The notes under the pieces: model-generated
Databases searched by the model: none
Told to the model about the DNA's origin: nothing
The model's input: only the letters and a program-made list of their open reading frames with translations
Position numbers and translations under genes: made by a program
Part shown: positions 8,312 through 16,359 of the stretch, in pieces
Position numbering within the stretch: the first letter of the stretch is position 1
Layout: every line of letters begins with the position of its first letter
DNA from: Burkholderiales bacterium
GTDB lineage: Bacteria; Pseudomonadota; Gammaproteobacteria; Burkholderiales; Burkholderiaceae_D
DNA length: 37,522 nt
Assembly: GCA_016200895.1 (NCBI GenBank)
Contig: JACQDX010000002.1
Span: 1 to 37,522 of the forward strand
Direction: 5' to 3'

Positions 8312-8923
8312 ATGATAGAAGTCCACCACTTAAAAGAATCACGCTCACGCCGCATTACCTGGTTGCTCGAAGAACTGGGACTCGATTACACCGTCATTTC
8401 GTATGACCGTGACCCCAAGACCCGCCTGGCACCGCCAGAACTGCAAAAAATCCACCCGCTGGGTAAAGCCCCGGTCGTGCGTGATAAAGACCAGACCCTG
8501 ATTGAATCTGGCGCCATCATCGATTACCTGATACGCACCTATGGCAATGGCCGCCTGGCTCCTGCCGTCGGCACGACGGACTACAACCGCTATGTACAGT
8601 TCCTGCACTATGCCGAGGGTTCAGCCATGTTGCCACTGCTGCTGAAGCTGTATGTAGGCCGCCTGGGTGACGCCGGTGCACCGCTGCACCCACGTATCAG
8701 CAGCGAAGTGGCAAACCATTTCAGCTACCTGAACCTGGAACTGGAAGGCCGTGATTATTTTGTTGGCGACAGCCTGACGGGCGCGGACATACAATTGTCT
8801 TTCGCCGTACAATCAGCCGTGCGCGGGGCGGGTCGTGAGGCCTTTCCTAACCTGACACGCTTTGTCGACATGGTAGCGGCACGTCCTGCTTATCAAAGGG
8901 CAGTAGAGAAATATAGCGAGTAA
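8312..8923 (+). CDS. Glutathione S-transferase family protein
   Basis: A 203-residue protein from the preferred start at 8312, which has GAGG 5 nt upstream; an in-frame ATG at 8276 lacks a ribosome site and would add 12 residues unlike the family. The N-terminal thioredoxin fold shows 'SRSRRITWLLEELGLDYTV', the cis-proline 'LGKAPVV' and the glutathione-contact 'ESGAIIDYL' in the expected order. The C-terminal all-helical domain follows ('YFVGDSLTGADIQLSF', the N-capping/hydrophobic staple region). The substrate is unknown. It lies just upstream of the retron RNA on the same strand, with 7 bp between its stop and the a1 end, so read-through into the retron is possible. Confidence 0.93.
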   Translation: MIEVHHLKESRSRRITWLLEELGLDYTVISYDRDPKTRLAPPELQKIHPLGKAPVVRDKDQTLIESGAIIDYLIRTYGNGRLAPAVGTTDYNRYVQFLHYAEGSAMLPLLLKLYVGRLGDAGAPLHPRISSEVANHFSYLNLELEGRDYFVGDSLTGADIQLSFAVQSAVRGAGREAFPNLTRFVDMVAARPAYQRAVEKYSE

Positions 8924-8930
8924 TATTTGC

Positions 8931-9140
8931 AGCCTGCAATTCGCAGGATTGGGATTGACAGGTGCGATTGTATACTCTATCTTCGCATTGCGGCGGACCC
9001 TGCAAGCTGGCGCTCAGACGCAAGTCCATAGTGCCTCTGCGGGGTTACCCCGCGGGATAAATTTACCTGGTATTTCATCGCGTGAGCCGCCCTGCATTCC
9101 ATGCAGATTGGCTCACACTACACGAGACTGGTTGCAGGCT
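8931..9140 (+). ncRNA. Candidate retron ncRNA (msr-msd)
   Basis: The ends AGCCTGCAA (8931-8939) and TTGCAGGCT (9132-9140) are exactly complementary and bound the space between the GST and RT genes, as a1/a2 do in retrons; a2 ends 28 nt before the RT ATG. Inside, the 5' half (msr) can form TGCGA/TCGCA (8963-8967/8983-8987) and TTGCG/CGCAA (8988-8992/9019-9023). The 3' half (msd) forms a GC hairpin with arms at 9036-9044 and 9048-9056, and a second hairpin GTGAGCC/GGCTCAC (9082-9088/9110-9116) topped by CTGCAT-TCC-ATGCAG. A closing stem AGTC/GACT (9023-9026/9126-9129) plus TAGTG/CACTA encloses both. The branching G cannot be assigned. Fold read by eye. Confidence 0.7.
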
Positions 9141-9168
9141 CTCCGCCGTCCCTTCACTACCTAAACGC

Positions 9169-10512
9169 ATGGATACTCCCAAGCAGGTCGCCTTAGCCAT
9201 CGCCGATGCCTTGCTGGCAGGTGAGCTTAGCCATATCTCCCTGATGAAAAACATGAGCTGGGTGTTGGGTAAAAAGTGGCCATGGATACCATCGTTGTGC
9301 CAAAAAATTTACCGGCATGCTGGCCCGCACTTTTATCATTACAGCCGCCATGAAATGGCTGCATTGATACAGGATGATCATGGCTATGACGATGCATGGC
9401 GTGGTCAAGACAAACCGAAAATCAAACAGTATTGCCTGCAGCCAGCCATCGCACCAGAAAAGCCGGCATGGCTGCAAGCCCTGGCTTTGCCTGAATTTAA
9501 CAACTCAGCAGATCTGGCAAGACACCTGAACCTGACTGTCAGTGAACTAGCCTGGTTTGCCGATCAATGGCGGCAAGATCCGCATGCAGCGCCACAACTT
9601 GAACACTACCATTACTGCTGGCTGGAAAAAGCCTCTGGCGGCTGGCGTTTGCTGGAAATACCCAAGTCACGTCTGCGCAATATACAAGGGAAAATCCTGC
9701 AACAGATATTGAACCGGGTGCCGCCGCATACAGCCGCGCAGGCATTCCAACATGGCCGTTCCAGCCTCAGCCATGCGGCACAACACACGGGAAAGCGTGT
9801 CGTAGTGAGGCTGGATTTAAAAGATTTTTTTACGAGCATCCCAGGCTCGCGCCTGCATGCCCTGTTTGCCAAATTGGGGTATCCGGAAAAAGTTGCAGGT
9901 ACGCTGGCAAGGCTATGCAGCAACCGCGCACCCACCGCTATCGTCAAGGACAAAACCAGTAAGCCGCTAGCTTCAGTCAGTGCCGGACATCTATTGCGCA
10001 GCCCGCATCTGCCGCAAGGTGCACCTACCTCCCCTGCCCTCGCCAATCTTTGCGCTTACCGCCTCGATATGCGCCTGCAAGCCCTGGCTGGCAATATGCG
10101 AGCCAGCTATAGCCGCTATGCAGATGACCTGACGTTTTCTGGTGATGAGCAATTTGAGCAAAGCCTGCAACGCTTCATCCCGCAGGTGGCGGCCATCGCG
10201 ATAGAAGAAGGTTTTGTATTGAATTACAAAAAGACCCGCGTCATGCGGGCAGCGACCAGGCAGCAAGTAACGGGTATTATTGTGAACAGCCACTGCAATA
10301 TCAAGCGAGCTGATTACGATACCCTGAAAGCGATTCTGACTAACTGCCTGCGCAGTAATCCTGCATCACAAAACCGCGCAGGACATGCCGACTTTCGCGC
10401 TCATCTGGCAGGCAAGCTGGCTTACATGCGTATGATCAATCCGGCGCGCACGGCGAAACTGCAAGCCCTGTTTGAACAGATCAATTGGTCAGATTCAGCA
10501 ACTATGGCTTAA
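9169..10512 (+). CDS. Retron-type reverse transcriptase with N-terminal extension
   Basis: A 447-residue RNA-directed DNA polymerase. Motifs in order: fingers 'GGWRLLEIPKSRLRNIQGKIL' (about 157-177), the retron region-X position as HAAQH (202-206; consensus NAxxH), motif A DLKDFF (216-221), motif B LPQGAPTSPALANL (281-294), catalytic YADD (317-320), NYKKT (352-356) and the retron-type VTGIIVN (367-373). The thumb ends 'LAGKLAYMRMINPARTAKLQALFEQI'. Residues 1-140 form an extension of unknown function, as in the longer myxobacterial-type retron RTs. The start is ATG 9169; an upstream in-frame ATG (9082) falls inside the RNA hairpin. No ribosome site is obvious. With the RNA it should make msDNA; anti-phage defence is the usual role of retrons but is inferred here. 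Confidence 0.93.
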   Translation: MDTPKQVALAIADALLAGELSHISLMKNMSWVLGKKWPWIPSLCQKIYRHAGPHFYHYSRHEMAALIQDDHGYDDAWRGQDKPKIKQYCLQPAIAPEKPAWLQALALPEFNNSADLARHLNLTVSELAWFADQWRQDPHAAPQLEHYHYCWLEKASGGWRLLEIPKSRLRNIQGKILQQILNRVPPHTAAQAFQHGRSSLSHAAQHTGKRVVVRLDLKDFFTSIPGSRLHALFAKLGYPEKVAGTLARLCSNRAPTAIVKDKTSKPLASVSAGHLLRSPHLPQGAPTSPALANLCAYRLDMRLQALAGNMRASYSRYADDLTFSGDEQFEQSLQRFIPQVAAIAIEEGFVLNYKKTRVMRAATRQQVTGIIVNSHCNIKRADYDTLKAILTNCLRSNPASQNRAGHADFRAHLAGKLAYMRMINPARTAKLQALFEQINWSDSATMA

Positions 10513-10880
10513 CGGCGGATTGCCGCCCATGCCAGCATCGCCCAACCAGCCAAAAATGCCACGCCACCTATAGGTGTAATCGCACCCAGTATGCGCACGC
10601 CTGTTAGCGCCAGCGCATACAGACTGCCACTGAAAATGATGACCCCTGCCAACATGGCCCACGCCGCCTTGCGCAGCAAGGGATTATCCTGTTGTTGCAA
10701 CATGATACCCAGCGCCAGCATGCCCAGGCCATGCACCATCTGGTAAGTCACCGCCGTTTGCCATATCGCCAACATATCGGCACTCAGTATTTGTTTTAAC
10801 CCATGCGCGCCGAAGGCACCAGCAGCTACTCCTATAAACATGAGGGTGGCAGCGGTAGCGATGAAAGAACGTGCTTGCAT
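10509..10880 (-). CDS. DUF423 small inner-membrane protein
   Basis: A 123-residue, four-helix membrane protein with the DUF423 hallmarks 'GAFGAHGL' near the N-terminus, 'WQTAVTYQMVHGLGMLALG' and 'FSGSLYALALTGVRILGAITPIGGVAFLAGW'. The start chosen is ATG 10880; an upstream in-frame start would add 23 residues not typical of the family. The function is unknown. Its stop overlaps the retron RT stop by 4 bp on the opposite strand, so the two genes are convergent with no terminator between them. Confidence 0.9.
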   Translation of the reverse strand: MQARSFIATAATLMFIGVAAGAFGAHGLKQILSADMLAIWQTAVTYQMVHGLGMLALGIMLQQQDNPLLRKAAWAMLAGVIIFSGSLYALALTGVRILGAITPIGGVAFLAGWAMLAWAAIRR

Positions 10881-11018
10881 GATGTATGCCCAGAGAATCC
10901 AGTAAACCGCAATTGTAAGGCAAGATGAAATATGCTGATGCCAGCACACTCATATACTCTTGAAATGGTTCGTTTTGACGAACCTGTATTTTGTTAACTA
11001 GACTGGGACTTGTTGACC

Positions 11019-11477
11019 ATGGAAAAAACCGAATTCATCTACCGTATACAGTCAGCGTACCCGCGCATCTACCATGCTTGTCATGCTGATCACCAGCCGA
11101 CGACAGCAAGCGGGCTGGCAATCTCGCAACGTGATGCAACGATACTGGCGCATTTGAATTCGACGGACGCCATGACCCAGGCGCAACTGGCCAGGCATCT
11201 GGGTATCACCAAGTCAACCATGTCGGAAGCAATCAAATACCTGCTGGGCCAGGGCTTGCTGGAAATAGAAGTGGCGACAGACAAGCGCGCCCATCTGTTG
11301 CGGCTGACAGAAAAAGGCATAGATGTGATGAGTAAAAGTTCAGTACTGGAAGCAGACAAGCTGGCGGCAGTATTGGCTGAAATGACTGCAACAGAAATGG
11401 AAAAGGCTATTGCCGGGCTGGAATTGCTGGCATTAGCCTGTTTCAGATTAACAATGAAAAGAGAGGACACAGAATGA
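11019..11477 (+). CDS. MarR-family transcriptional regulator
   Basis: A 152-residue winged-helix regulator. The helix-turn-helix reads 'MTQAQLARHLGITKSTMSEAIKYLLGQGLLEI' and is followed by the wing 'VATDKRAHLLRLTEKGIDVM', exactly the MarR layout (dimerisation helices on both sides). ATG 11019 is preferred over two TTG codons 9 and 6 nt upstream. Its stop overlaps the start of the following SRPBCC gene (ATGA at 11474), so the two are translationally coupled. MarR proteins usually repress their own operon and respond to small aromatic or oxidant ligands; the ligand here is unknown. Confidence 0.92.
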   Translation: MEKTEFIYRIQSAYPRIYHACHADHQPTTASGLAISQRDATILAHLNSTDAMTQAQLARHLGITKSTMSEAIKYLLGQGLLEIEVATDKRAHLLRLTEKGIDVMSKSSVLEADKLAAVLAEMTATEMEKAIAGLELLALACFRLTMKREDTE

Positions 11478-11968
11478 AGTTTGCAATGATTGCAGCCGCT
11501 GTCATATTCGTGATCGCAGCGATCGTATTCACCATGGGCATGCTGGCCCCAAAAGACCACGAGCTGAGCCTGAGTCAGGATTACCCGGTTCCAGTAAGCG
11601 CACTGTATCAACTGGTGCGCGATTACGAAGCATATCCAGGCTGGCGCACGGATATCAAATCCATGCAAAAAGACGGGGAACTGCGCTATATAGAAGAATC
11701 CGGTCACGGCAAAATCCCTTACCGGATTATTGAAGACAAAATCAATCAGTTGATCGTTTCGAAAATCGATGACCCCAACCTGCCGTTTTCCGGCACCTGG
11801 ACATTTGAGTTCAGCGACAAGAATGGCCATAGCCAGTTGCGCATCACGGAAGCTGGCAGTGTGCCCAATCCATTGATGCGCTTCTTCGCCACTTATGTGT
11901 TTTCGCATGAAAAAACCATGCGGACTTATCTGGACGATGTAGAAAGAAAGTTCAAACAGAAAACCTGA
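11474..11968 (+). CDS. SRPBCC (START/polyketide-cyclase-like) membrane-anchored protein
   Basis: A 164-residue protein. Residues 4-24 are a membrane segment. The remainder shows the SRPBCC helix-grip pattern: 'QDYPVPVSALYQLVRDYEAYPGWRTDIKSMQ', a long beta stretch with 'GTWTFEFSDKNGHSQLRITEAG', and the closing helix 'TMRTYLDDVERKFKQK'. Such domains enclose a hydrophobic ligand pocket; no ligand can be named. The ATG overlaps the MarR stop by 4 bp, so the regulator may control it. A bidirectional terminator follows. Confidence 0.85.
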   Translation: MKFAMIAAAVIFVIAAIVFTMGMLAPKDHELSLSQDYPVPVSALYQLVRDYEAYPGWRTDIKSMQKDGELRYIEESGHGKIPYRIIEDKINQLIVSKIDDPNLPFSGTWTFEFSDKNGHSQLRITEAGSVPNPLMRFFATYVFSHEKTMRTYLDDVERKFKQKT

Positions 11969-11982
11969 TCACCGTAGCAAAT

Positions 11983-12012
11983 AAAACAGGCCGCCCGCAG
12001 GCGACCTGTTTT
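11983..12012. terminator. Bidirectional rho-independent terminator
   Basis: AAAACAGG pairs with CCTGTTTT and, after a single mismatch, CGCC pairs with GGCG around a 4-nt loop. It lies between the convergent SRPBCC and oxidoreductase genes and has a T-run on both strands. Confidence 0.85.
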
Positions 12013-12033
12013 GTCTTCATGCAACGCTCAACT

Positions 12034-15000
12034 TTAAGCAGCTTTTTGCGCAGATTGTGCCGTATTGAACTCAGTAATCAGTGTTGCTTCCTTCGCCTTG
12101 GCAGCCTTGAAATGCCTCTCCTTGACATGACCATAACCGCGTATGTCTTCAGGGATGCTGGCTATCGCCACCGCCTTGGACAAATTATCTGCATTCAGCA
12201 AAGGCAGTAAAGTGTTCAGGGTTTGCTTGTACTCGACTGGCAAGGCGCGTTCCATCTTGCGTTCTTCGGTGTAACCAAAGATATCGAAAGTGCCGCCGCG
12301 CAGGGACTTGAACTTGGCCAGTACGCCAAAAGCTTTCATCATCCATGGGCCAAACTGTTGCTTGATCAGGTGGCCTTTGTCATCACGCTTGGCCAGCAAA
12401 GGTGGTGCCAGGTGGAAGTTGATGGCGTAGTCACCCTCAAACATATCGGCAATTTTTTTCTGGAACTTGCCGTCAGTGTACAAACGCGCGACTTCATATT
12501 CGTCTTTGTAAGCCATGAGCTTGAACAGGTATTTCGCTACTGCTTCTGTCAGGCGCAAAGGCTTGTTACCATCGACGAGCTTGCTTTCTGCCGCCTTGAC
12601 TTGCGCAACAAATTCGCTGTACTGGCTGGCGTAAGCGGCATCCTGGTAATCTGTCAGGAAAGTCACGCGCTTGTTGATGGTGTCTTCCAGTGTCGGTGCA
12701 CGTTTCAGTTCTATGACTTGGGCCGGTGTCACCAGGCGCTGTACTGCTGCCAGATCATGCGCAGCCAGACGGCCCCAGTTGAAAGCCTGCTTGTTGAAGT
12801 CTATCGATACACCATTGAGTTCAATAGCGCGCATCAGTGCGACTTCTTCCAGTGGCACCCAGCCTTTTTGCCAGGAATAACCAAGGATGAACATATTCGT
12901 GGCGATATTGTCACCCATTAAGGCCGTGGCTATCGATGCGGCGTCTATCAAATCAACCCGGTCAGCACCGCAAGCCTTGCGGATATCATTCTCTGCCGAT
13001 TCAGCCGGGAATTGCCAGTTCGGGTTCTTGATGAAAGTGGAGGTCGGCGAACCATTGGCATTGATGGCTGCATGAGTACGGCCTTCGCCCATGCGTGACA
13101 GCGCATCCTTGCCTGCCGTCACGATCAGATCACAGCCTATGACCAGATCGGCCATGCCTGTGCCTACCCGGGTTGACTGTATGTCATCGGCATGGTCAGC
13201 CAGGCGCACATGTGACATCACCGCGCCACCTTTTTGCGCCAGGCCGGTCATGTCCAGCACGGAACAGGCTTTGCCCTGCAAATGCGCAGCCATGGCCATG
13301 ATCTGACCGATGGTGATGACGCCAGTACCACCTACACCGGTAACCAGTACACCGAAAGGTGTTTTGGTATCTGGCAGGGCTGGGTAAGGCAAGGCATTCA
13401 CGTCGAGTGCATTGCCTGGCTCTATCTTGGTCTTTGCCGGTTTCTTCAGCTTGCCACCTTCGACAGTGACAAAGCTGGGACAGAAACCAGTAACGCAAGA
13501 AAAATCCTTGTTGCAGGAAGACTGGTTGATCTGGCGCTTGCGACCGAATTCGGTTTCCAGCGGTTCTACCGACAGGCAGTTGGATTGCACTGAGCAATCG
13601 CCACAGCCTTCACAGACTGCTTCATTGATGACTGCACGTTTCGCAGGGTCAGGGAAGCCTGGTTTGCCATCCTTGTCGATTTTTTTCCTGCGGCGGCGTT
13701 TTTCAGAAGCACAGGTCTGGTCATAAATCATGGCAGAGACGCCTTTGGCCACGCGCAGTTCGCGTTGCACGGCATCAAGCTCACTACGGTGACGCACGGT
13801 GACGCCAGCCGCCCATGGATAATTCGGGCCATATTTTTCTGGTTCGTCAGTAACCACGATGATAGGACCTACTCCTTCAGCAGCGATCTGGCGCGAGATC
13901 ATTCCAGGGTCCAGTGGGCCATCAAATTCCTGGCCACCGGTCATGGCAACCGCGTCATTGAACAGGATTTTATAAGTGATATTGACTTCACCTGATACCG
14001 CAGCACGTATCGCCAGCAAGCCAGAGTGATAGTAAGTACCGTCACCCAGATTACAGAACACGTGGTTCTCGGTCGTGAACGGTGCCTGGCCTACCCAGGT
14101 CACGCCTTCTGCACCCATGTGCGTGAAGGTGGAAGTTTCGCGGTCCATCCAGGTGACCATGTAATGGCAACCGATACCTGCCAGGGCACGGCTTCCTTCC
14201 GGTACTTTGGTGGAGGTATTATGCGGACAACCGGAACAGAAATGCGGCACGCGGTCTTTGTTGGGATCAGGCTTGGAGATCACATTCAGCACGGATTCCT
14301 TGGCTTCCAGATAGGCCACACGTTCTTTCACACGCTGCGCTACTGGATGACCAGCAAAATAGCGGCTGATGCGCGAAGCAATCGCACGGGCAATCTGTGC
14401 CGGGTTCAATTCATAAGTCGCGGGCAGCAGCCATTCGCCATGGCCAGAGCCATGCAGATTACTCCATTCACCACTGTCATCGAACTTACCAACCACGCGC
14501 GGGCGGACTTTGTCTTCCCAGTTGTACAGCTCTTCTTTCAGGGCGTATTCAAGGATCTGGCGTTTTTCTTCAACCACCAGGATTTCTTCCAGGCCGGTGG
14601 CAAATTCACGCACACCTTCAGATTCCAATGGCCAGGTCAGGCCTATCTTGTACAGGCGTATGCCTATGTCCTTGGCGACTTGCTCGTCGATGCCCAGATC
14701 GGCCAGTGCCTGACGGGTATCAAGATAAGATTTACCGGCAGTGATGATACCTATCTTGGCATGTGGGCTATCCCAGATAATTTTATTGAGCTTGTTGGCA
14801 CGCGCATAGGCCAGCGCCGCATACCATTTGTAGTTATTCATGCGGATTTCTTGCGCCAGCACCGGGTCTGGTGTGCGGATGTTGACACCATCGGCAGGCA
14901 AGACAAAGTCCTCAGGAATAATCGGTTTTACACGGTCAGGGTCGATATCGACAACGGCACCGGATTCGACGATGTCAGTCACGCATTTCATCGACACCCA

Positions 15001-15618
15001 CAGGCCGGTATAACGCGACATGGCGATGCCGTGCAGGCCGTAGTCCAGATATTCTTGCACAGTAGATGGATACAAGACCGGGATACCACAGGCTTTAAGG
15101 ATATGTTCACTCTGATGCGCAGCAGTAGAAGACTTGGCGGCATGGTCATCACCCGCCACTACCAGTACACCGCCATGTTTTGATGTACCCGCCAGGTTCG
15201 CATGCTTGAACACGTCGCCACAACGATCGACACCCGGGCCTTTGCCGTACCACATGGCAAACACGCCATCATACTTCGCACCAGGGAACATATTCACCTG
15301 CTGCGTACCCCAGACAGACGTAGCGGCCAGGTCTTCATTCACGCCTGGATGAAATTTCACATGATGCTTGGCCAGATGCTTTTTCGCCTTGGCAGCAGTC
15401 AGATCCACATTGCCCAGGGGTGAGCCGCGATAACCGCTGATATAACCAGCCGTATTGAGGCCAGCTTTTTCATCGGCCTGACGCTGCAACATCATCAGGC
15501 GTATCAGGGCCTGGGTGCCGGTCATGAAAGCGCGACCGCGCTCCAGCGTGAATTTGTCGTCGAGGGAAATGTTATTGTCGATCAGCGCATGCTGCTCGGC
15601 CTTGAGGGGTGCGCTCAT
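12034..15618 (-). CDS. Indolepyruvate:ferredoxin oxidoreductase, fused subunits
   Basis: A 1194-residue single-chain enzyme that decarboxylates aryl-2-oxo acids such as indolepyruvate to aryl-acetyl-CoA, passing electrons to ferredoxin. The N-terminal part (about 20-450) holds the pyrimidine-binding domain ('GYISGYRGSPLGNVD', 'GVFAMWYGKGPGVDR'). A 'CSGCPHNTS' motif (about 459) precedes the TPP-binding domain ('GDGTYYHSGLLAIRAAV', 'ILFNDAVAMTGGQ'). Ferredoxin-like cysteines follow (about 671-715, 'CEGCGDCSVQSNC' and 'CVTGFCPSF'). The gamma domain begins 'VLVTGVGGTGVITIGQIMAMAA', and a family-specific C-terminal domain ends the protein. The start at 15618 has GGAGA upstream. Fused alpha-gamma forms are usual in proteobacteria. 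Confidence 0.95.
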   Translation of the reverse strand: MSAPLKAEQHALIDNNISLDDKFTLERGRAFMTGTQALIRLMMLQRQADEKAGLNTAGYISGYRGSPLGNVDLTAAKAKKHLAKHHVKFHPGVNEDLAATSVWGTQQVNMFPGAKYDGVFAMWYGKGPGVDRCGDVFKHANLAGTSKHGGVLVVAGDDHAAKSSTAAHQSEHILKACGIPVLYPSTVQEYLDYGLHGIAMSRYTGLWVSMKCVTDIVESGAVVDIDPDRVKPIIPEDFVLPADGVNIRTPDPVLAQEIRMNNYKWYAALAYARANKLNKIIWDSPHAKIGIITAGKSYLDTRQALADLGIDEQVAKDIGIRLYKIGLTWPLESEGVREFATGLEEILVVEEKRQILEYALKEELYNWEDKVRPRVVGKFDDSGEWSNLHGSGHGEWLLPATYELNPAQIARAIASRISRYFAGHPVAQRVKERVAYLEAKESVLNVISKPDPNKDRVPHFCSGCPHNTSTKVPEGSRALAGIGCHYMVTWMDRETSTFTHMGAEGVTWVGQAPFTTENHVFCNLGDGTYYHSGLLAIRAAVSGEVNITYKILFNDAVAMTGGQEFDGPLDPGMISRQIAAEGVGPIIVVTDEPEKYGPNYPWAAGVTVRHRSELDAVQRELRVAKGVSAMIYDQTCASEKRRRRKKIDKDGKPGFPDPAKRAVINEAVCEGCGDCSVQSNCLSVEPLETEFGRKRQINQSSCNKDFSCVTGFCPSFVTVEGGKLKKPAKTKIEPGNALDVNALPYPALPDTKTPFGVLVTGVGGTGVITIGQIMAMAAHLQGKACSVLDMTGLAQKGGAVMSHVRLADHADDIQSTRVGTGMADLVIGCDLIVTAGKDALSRMGEGRTHAAINANGSPTSTFIKNPNWQFPAESAENDIRKACGADRVDLIDAASIATALMGDNIATNMFILGYSWQKGWVPLEEVALMRAIELNGVSIDFNKQAFNWGRLAAHDLAAVQRLVTPAQVIELKRAPTLEDTINKRVTFLTDYQDAAYASQYSEFVAQVKAAESKLVDGNKPLRLTEAVAKYLFKLMAYKDEYEVARLYTDGKFQKKIADMFEGDYAINFHLAPPLLAKRDDKGHLIKQQFGPWMMKAFGVLAKFKSLRGGTFDIFGYTEERKMERALPVEYKQTLNTLLPLLNADNLSKAVAIASIPEDIRGYGHVKERHFKAAKAKEATLITEFNTAQSAQKAA

Positions 15619-15702
15619 GGGGTCTCCGTGCTTTTTTATCGTTTGGCAATGGTGTGCGCAACAAAACAGAATCACCTTGTGAGTGAATCATATACTTTAT
15701 TA

Positions 15703-16012
15703 GAACTCATTTCATAAATAGGGGCGAGATGCGTTTGCCGCATGACGTGGGCTGGCCAATGGTAAAACTATGGACGAGGCAGTCAATAGTGGCACTATTG
15801 ACAACCAGTCGAATTGTTCACACCTTGCAGTCCAGCGTGCGTTATGAGGCAAACCCTTCGGGAACTGACGATTTGGGCGCATTGCAGCGTGTTGTGCGCC
15901 ACCTCGCGCTTGTTAAGGCAGTAGCCTTAGCTGCACAGGGTACACACCTTAGGCCTTGCACTGCCCCCCAAATCGTCTTGTTCGCGCTTACTCCTATTTG
16001 TGAAATGAGTTC
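15703..16012. repeat. 310-bp inverted-repeat element (MITE-like)
   Basis: GAACTCATTTCATAAATAGG (15703-15722) and its inverse at 15993-16012 match at 19 of 20 positions and bound a 310-bp stretch. Inside are the near-perfect palindrome GTCAATAGTG-g-CACTATTGAC (15782-15802) and TAAGGC-agta-GCCTTA (15914-15929). The open frames across it read as low-quality antisense-like protein and I do not support any. It fills most of the gap between the oxidoreductase and chemoreceptor genes. Confidence 0.75.
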
Positions 16013-16016
16013 CTGT

Positions 16017-16359
16017 GTAGCTTGACTTTGTAAGGGATGAGCAAGTTCAAGCTACTATGATATGGATCGCACATTAACATGCTGTACTGCCCAACCCAAT
16101 GGACAGTGGAACACAAAAAGACCAGTACAGTACGACTGACACTTTTGAAAAGTGTACTGGTCAACCTACATTCAATCATAAATTTGCTTTTTTTACATTT
16201 AATTTCTATCGTATCAAGGACGGGAATCTGGGAGAATAGATTTAAGCAGCGACGTATAAGCAGACTTACAGAAGTAGGCTCAAATAAGCAGGCTCAAATA
16301 ATAAACAGGACTCGTAATCAAGGTGGTTTGCGTCAGTCCGCATAGAGACAAGGAAAATC
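16017..16359 (+). promoter_or_regulatory. Chemoreceptor upstream region with nested inverted and direct repeats
   Basis: No gene is visible in this 343-bp leader. It holds GTAGCTTGA/TCAAGCTAC (16017-16025/16047-16055). It also holds a 10-bp perfect inverted repeat GACCAGTACA/TGTACTGGTC (16120-16129/16153-16162) with the smaller ACTTTT-g-AAAAGT (16141-16153) inside its right part. TGTACTGCCCAACC (16083-16096) and TGTACTGGTCAACC (16153-16166) are direct repeats exactly 70 bp apart. They may be operator sites for the chemoreceptor, or debris of the neighbouring repeat element. Confidence 0.45.

Noticed and set aside
9082..9168. Upstream in-frame ATG that would lengthen the RT by 29 residues
   Set aside because: It lies inside the second msd hairpin and the added residues have no match to RT N-termini; ATG 9169 is 28 nt after the a2 end, as expected for a retron.
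10509..10880. DUF423 gene as the retron effector
   Set aside because: It is convergent with the RT, is a widespread membrane protein found without retrons, and its overlap with the RT is only the stop codons.
14026..15183. 385-codon open frame antisense to the oxidoreductase gene
   Set aside because: The oxidoreductase reads clearly with domain motifs on the minus strand; the antisense frame has shadow-like composition and no motifs.
15729..16025. 98-codon open frame within the 310-bp inverted-repeat element
   Set aside because: It has no ribosome site, unlike composition, and crosses the element's right terminal repeat.
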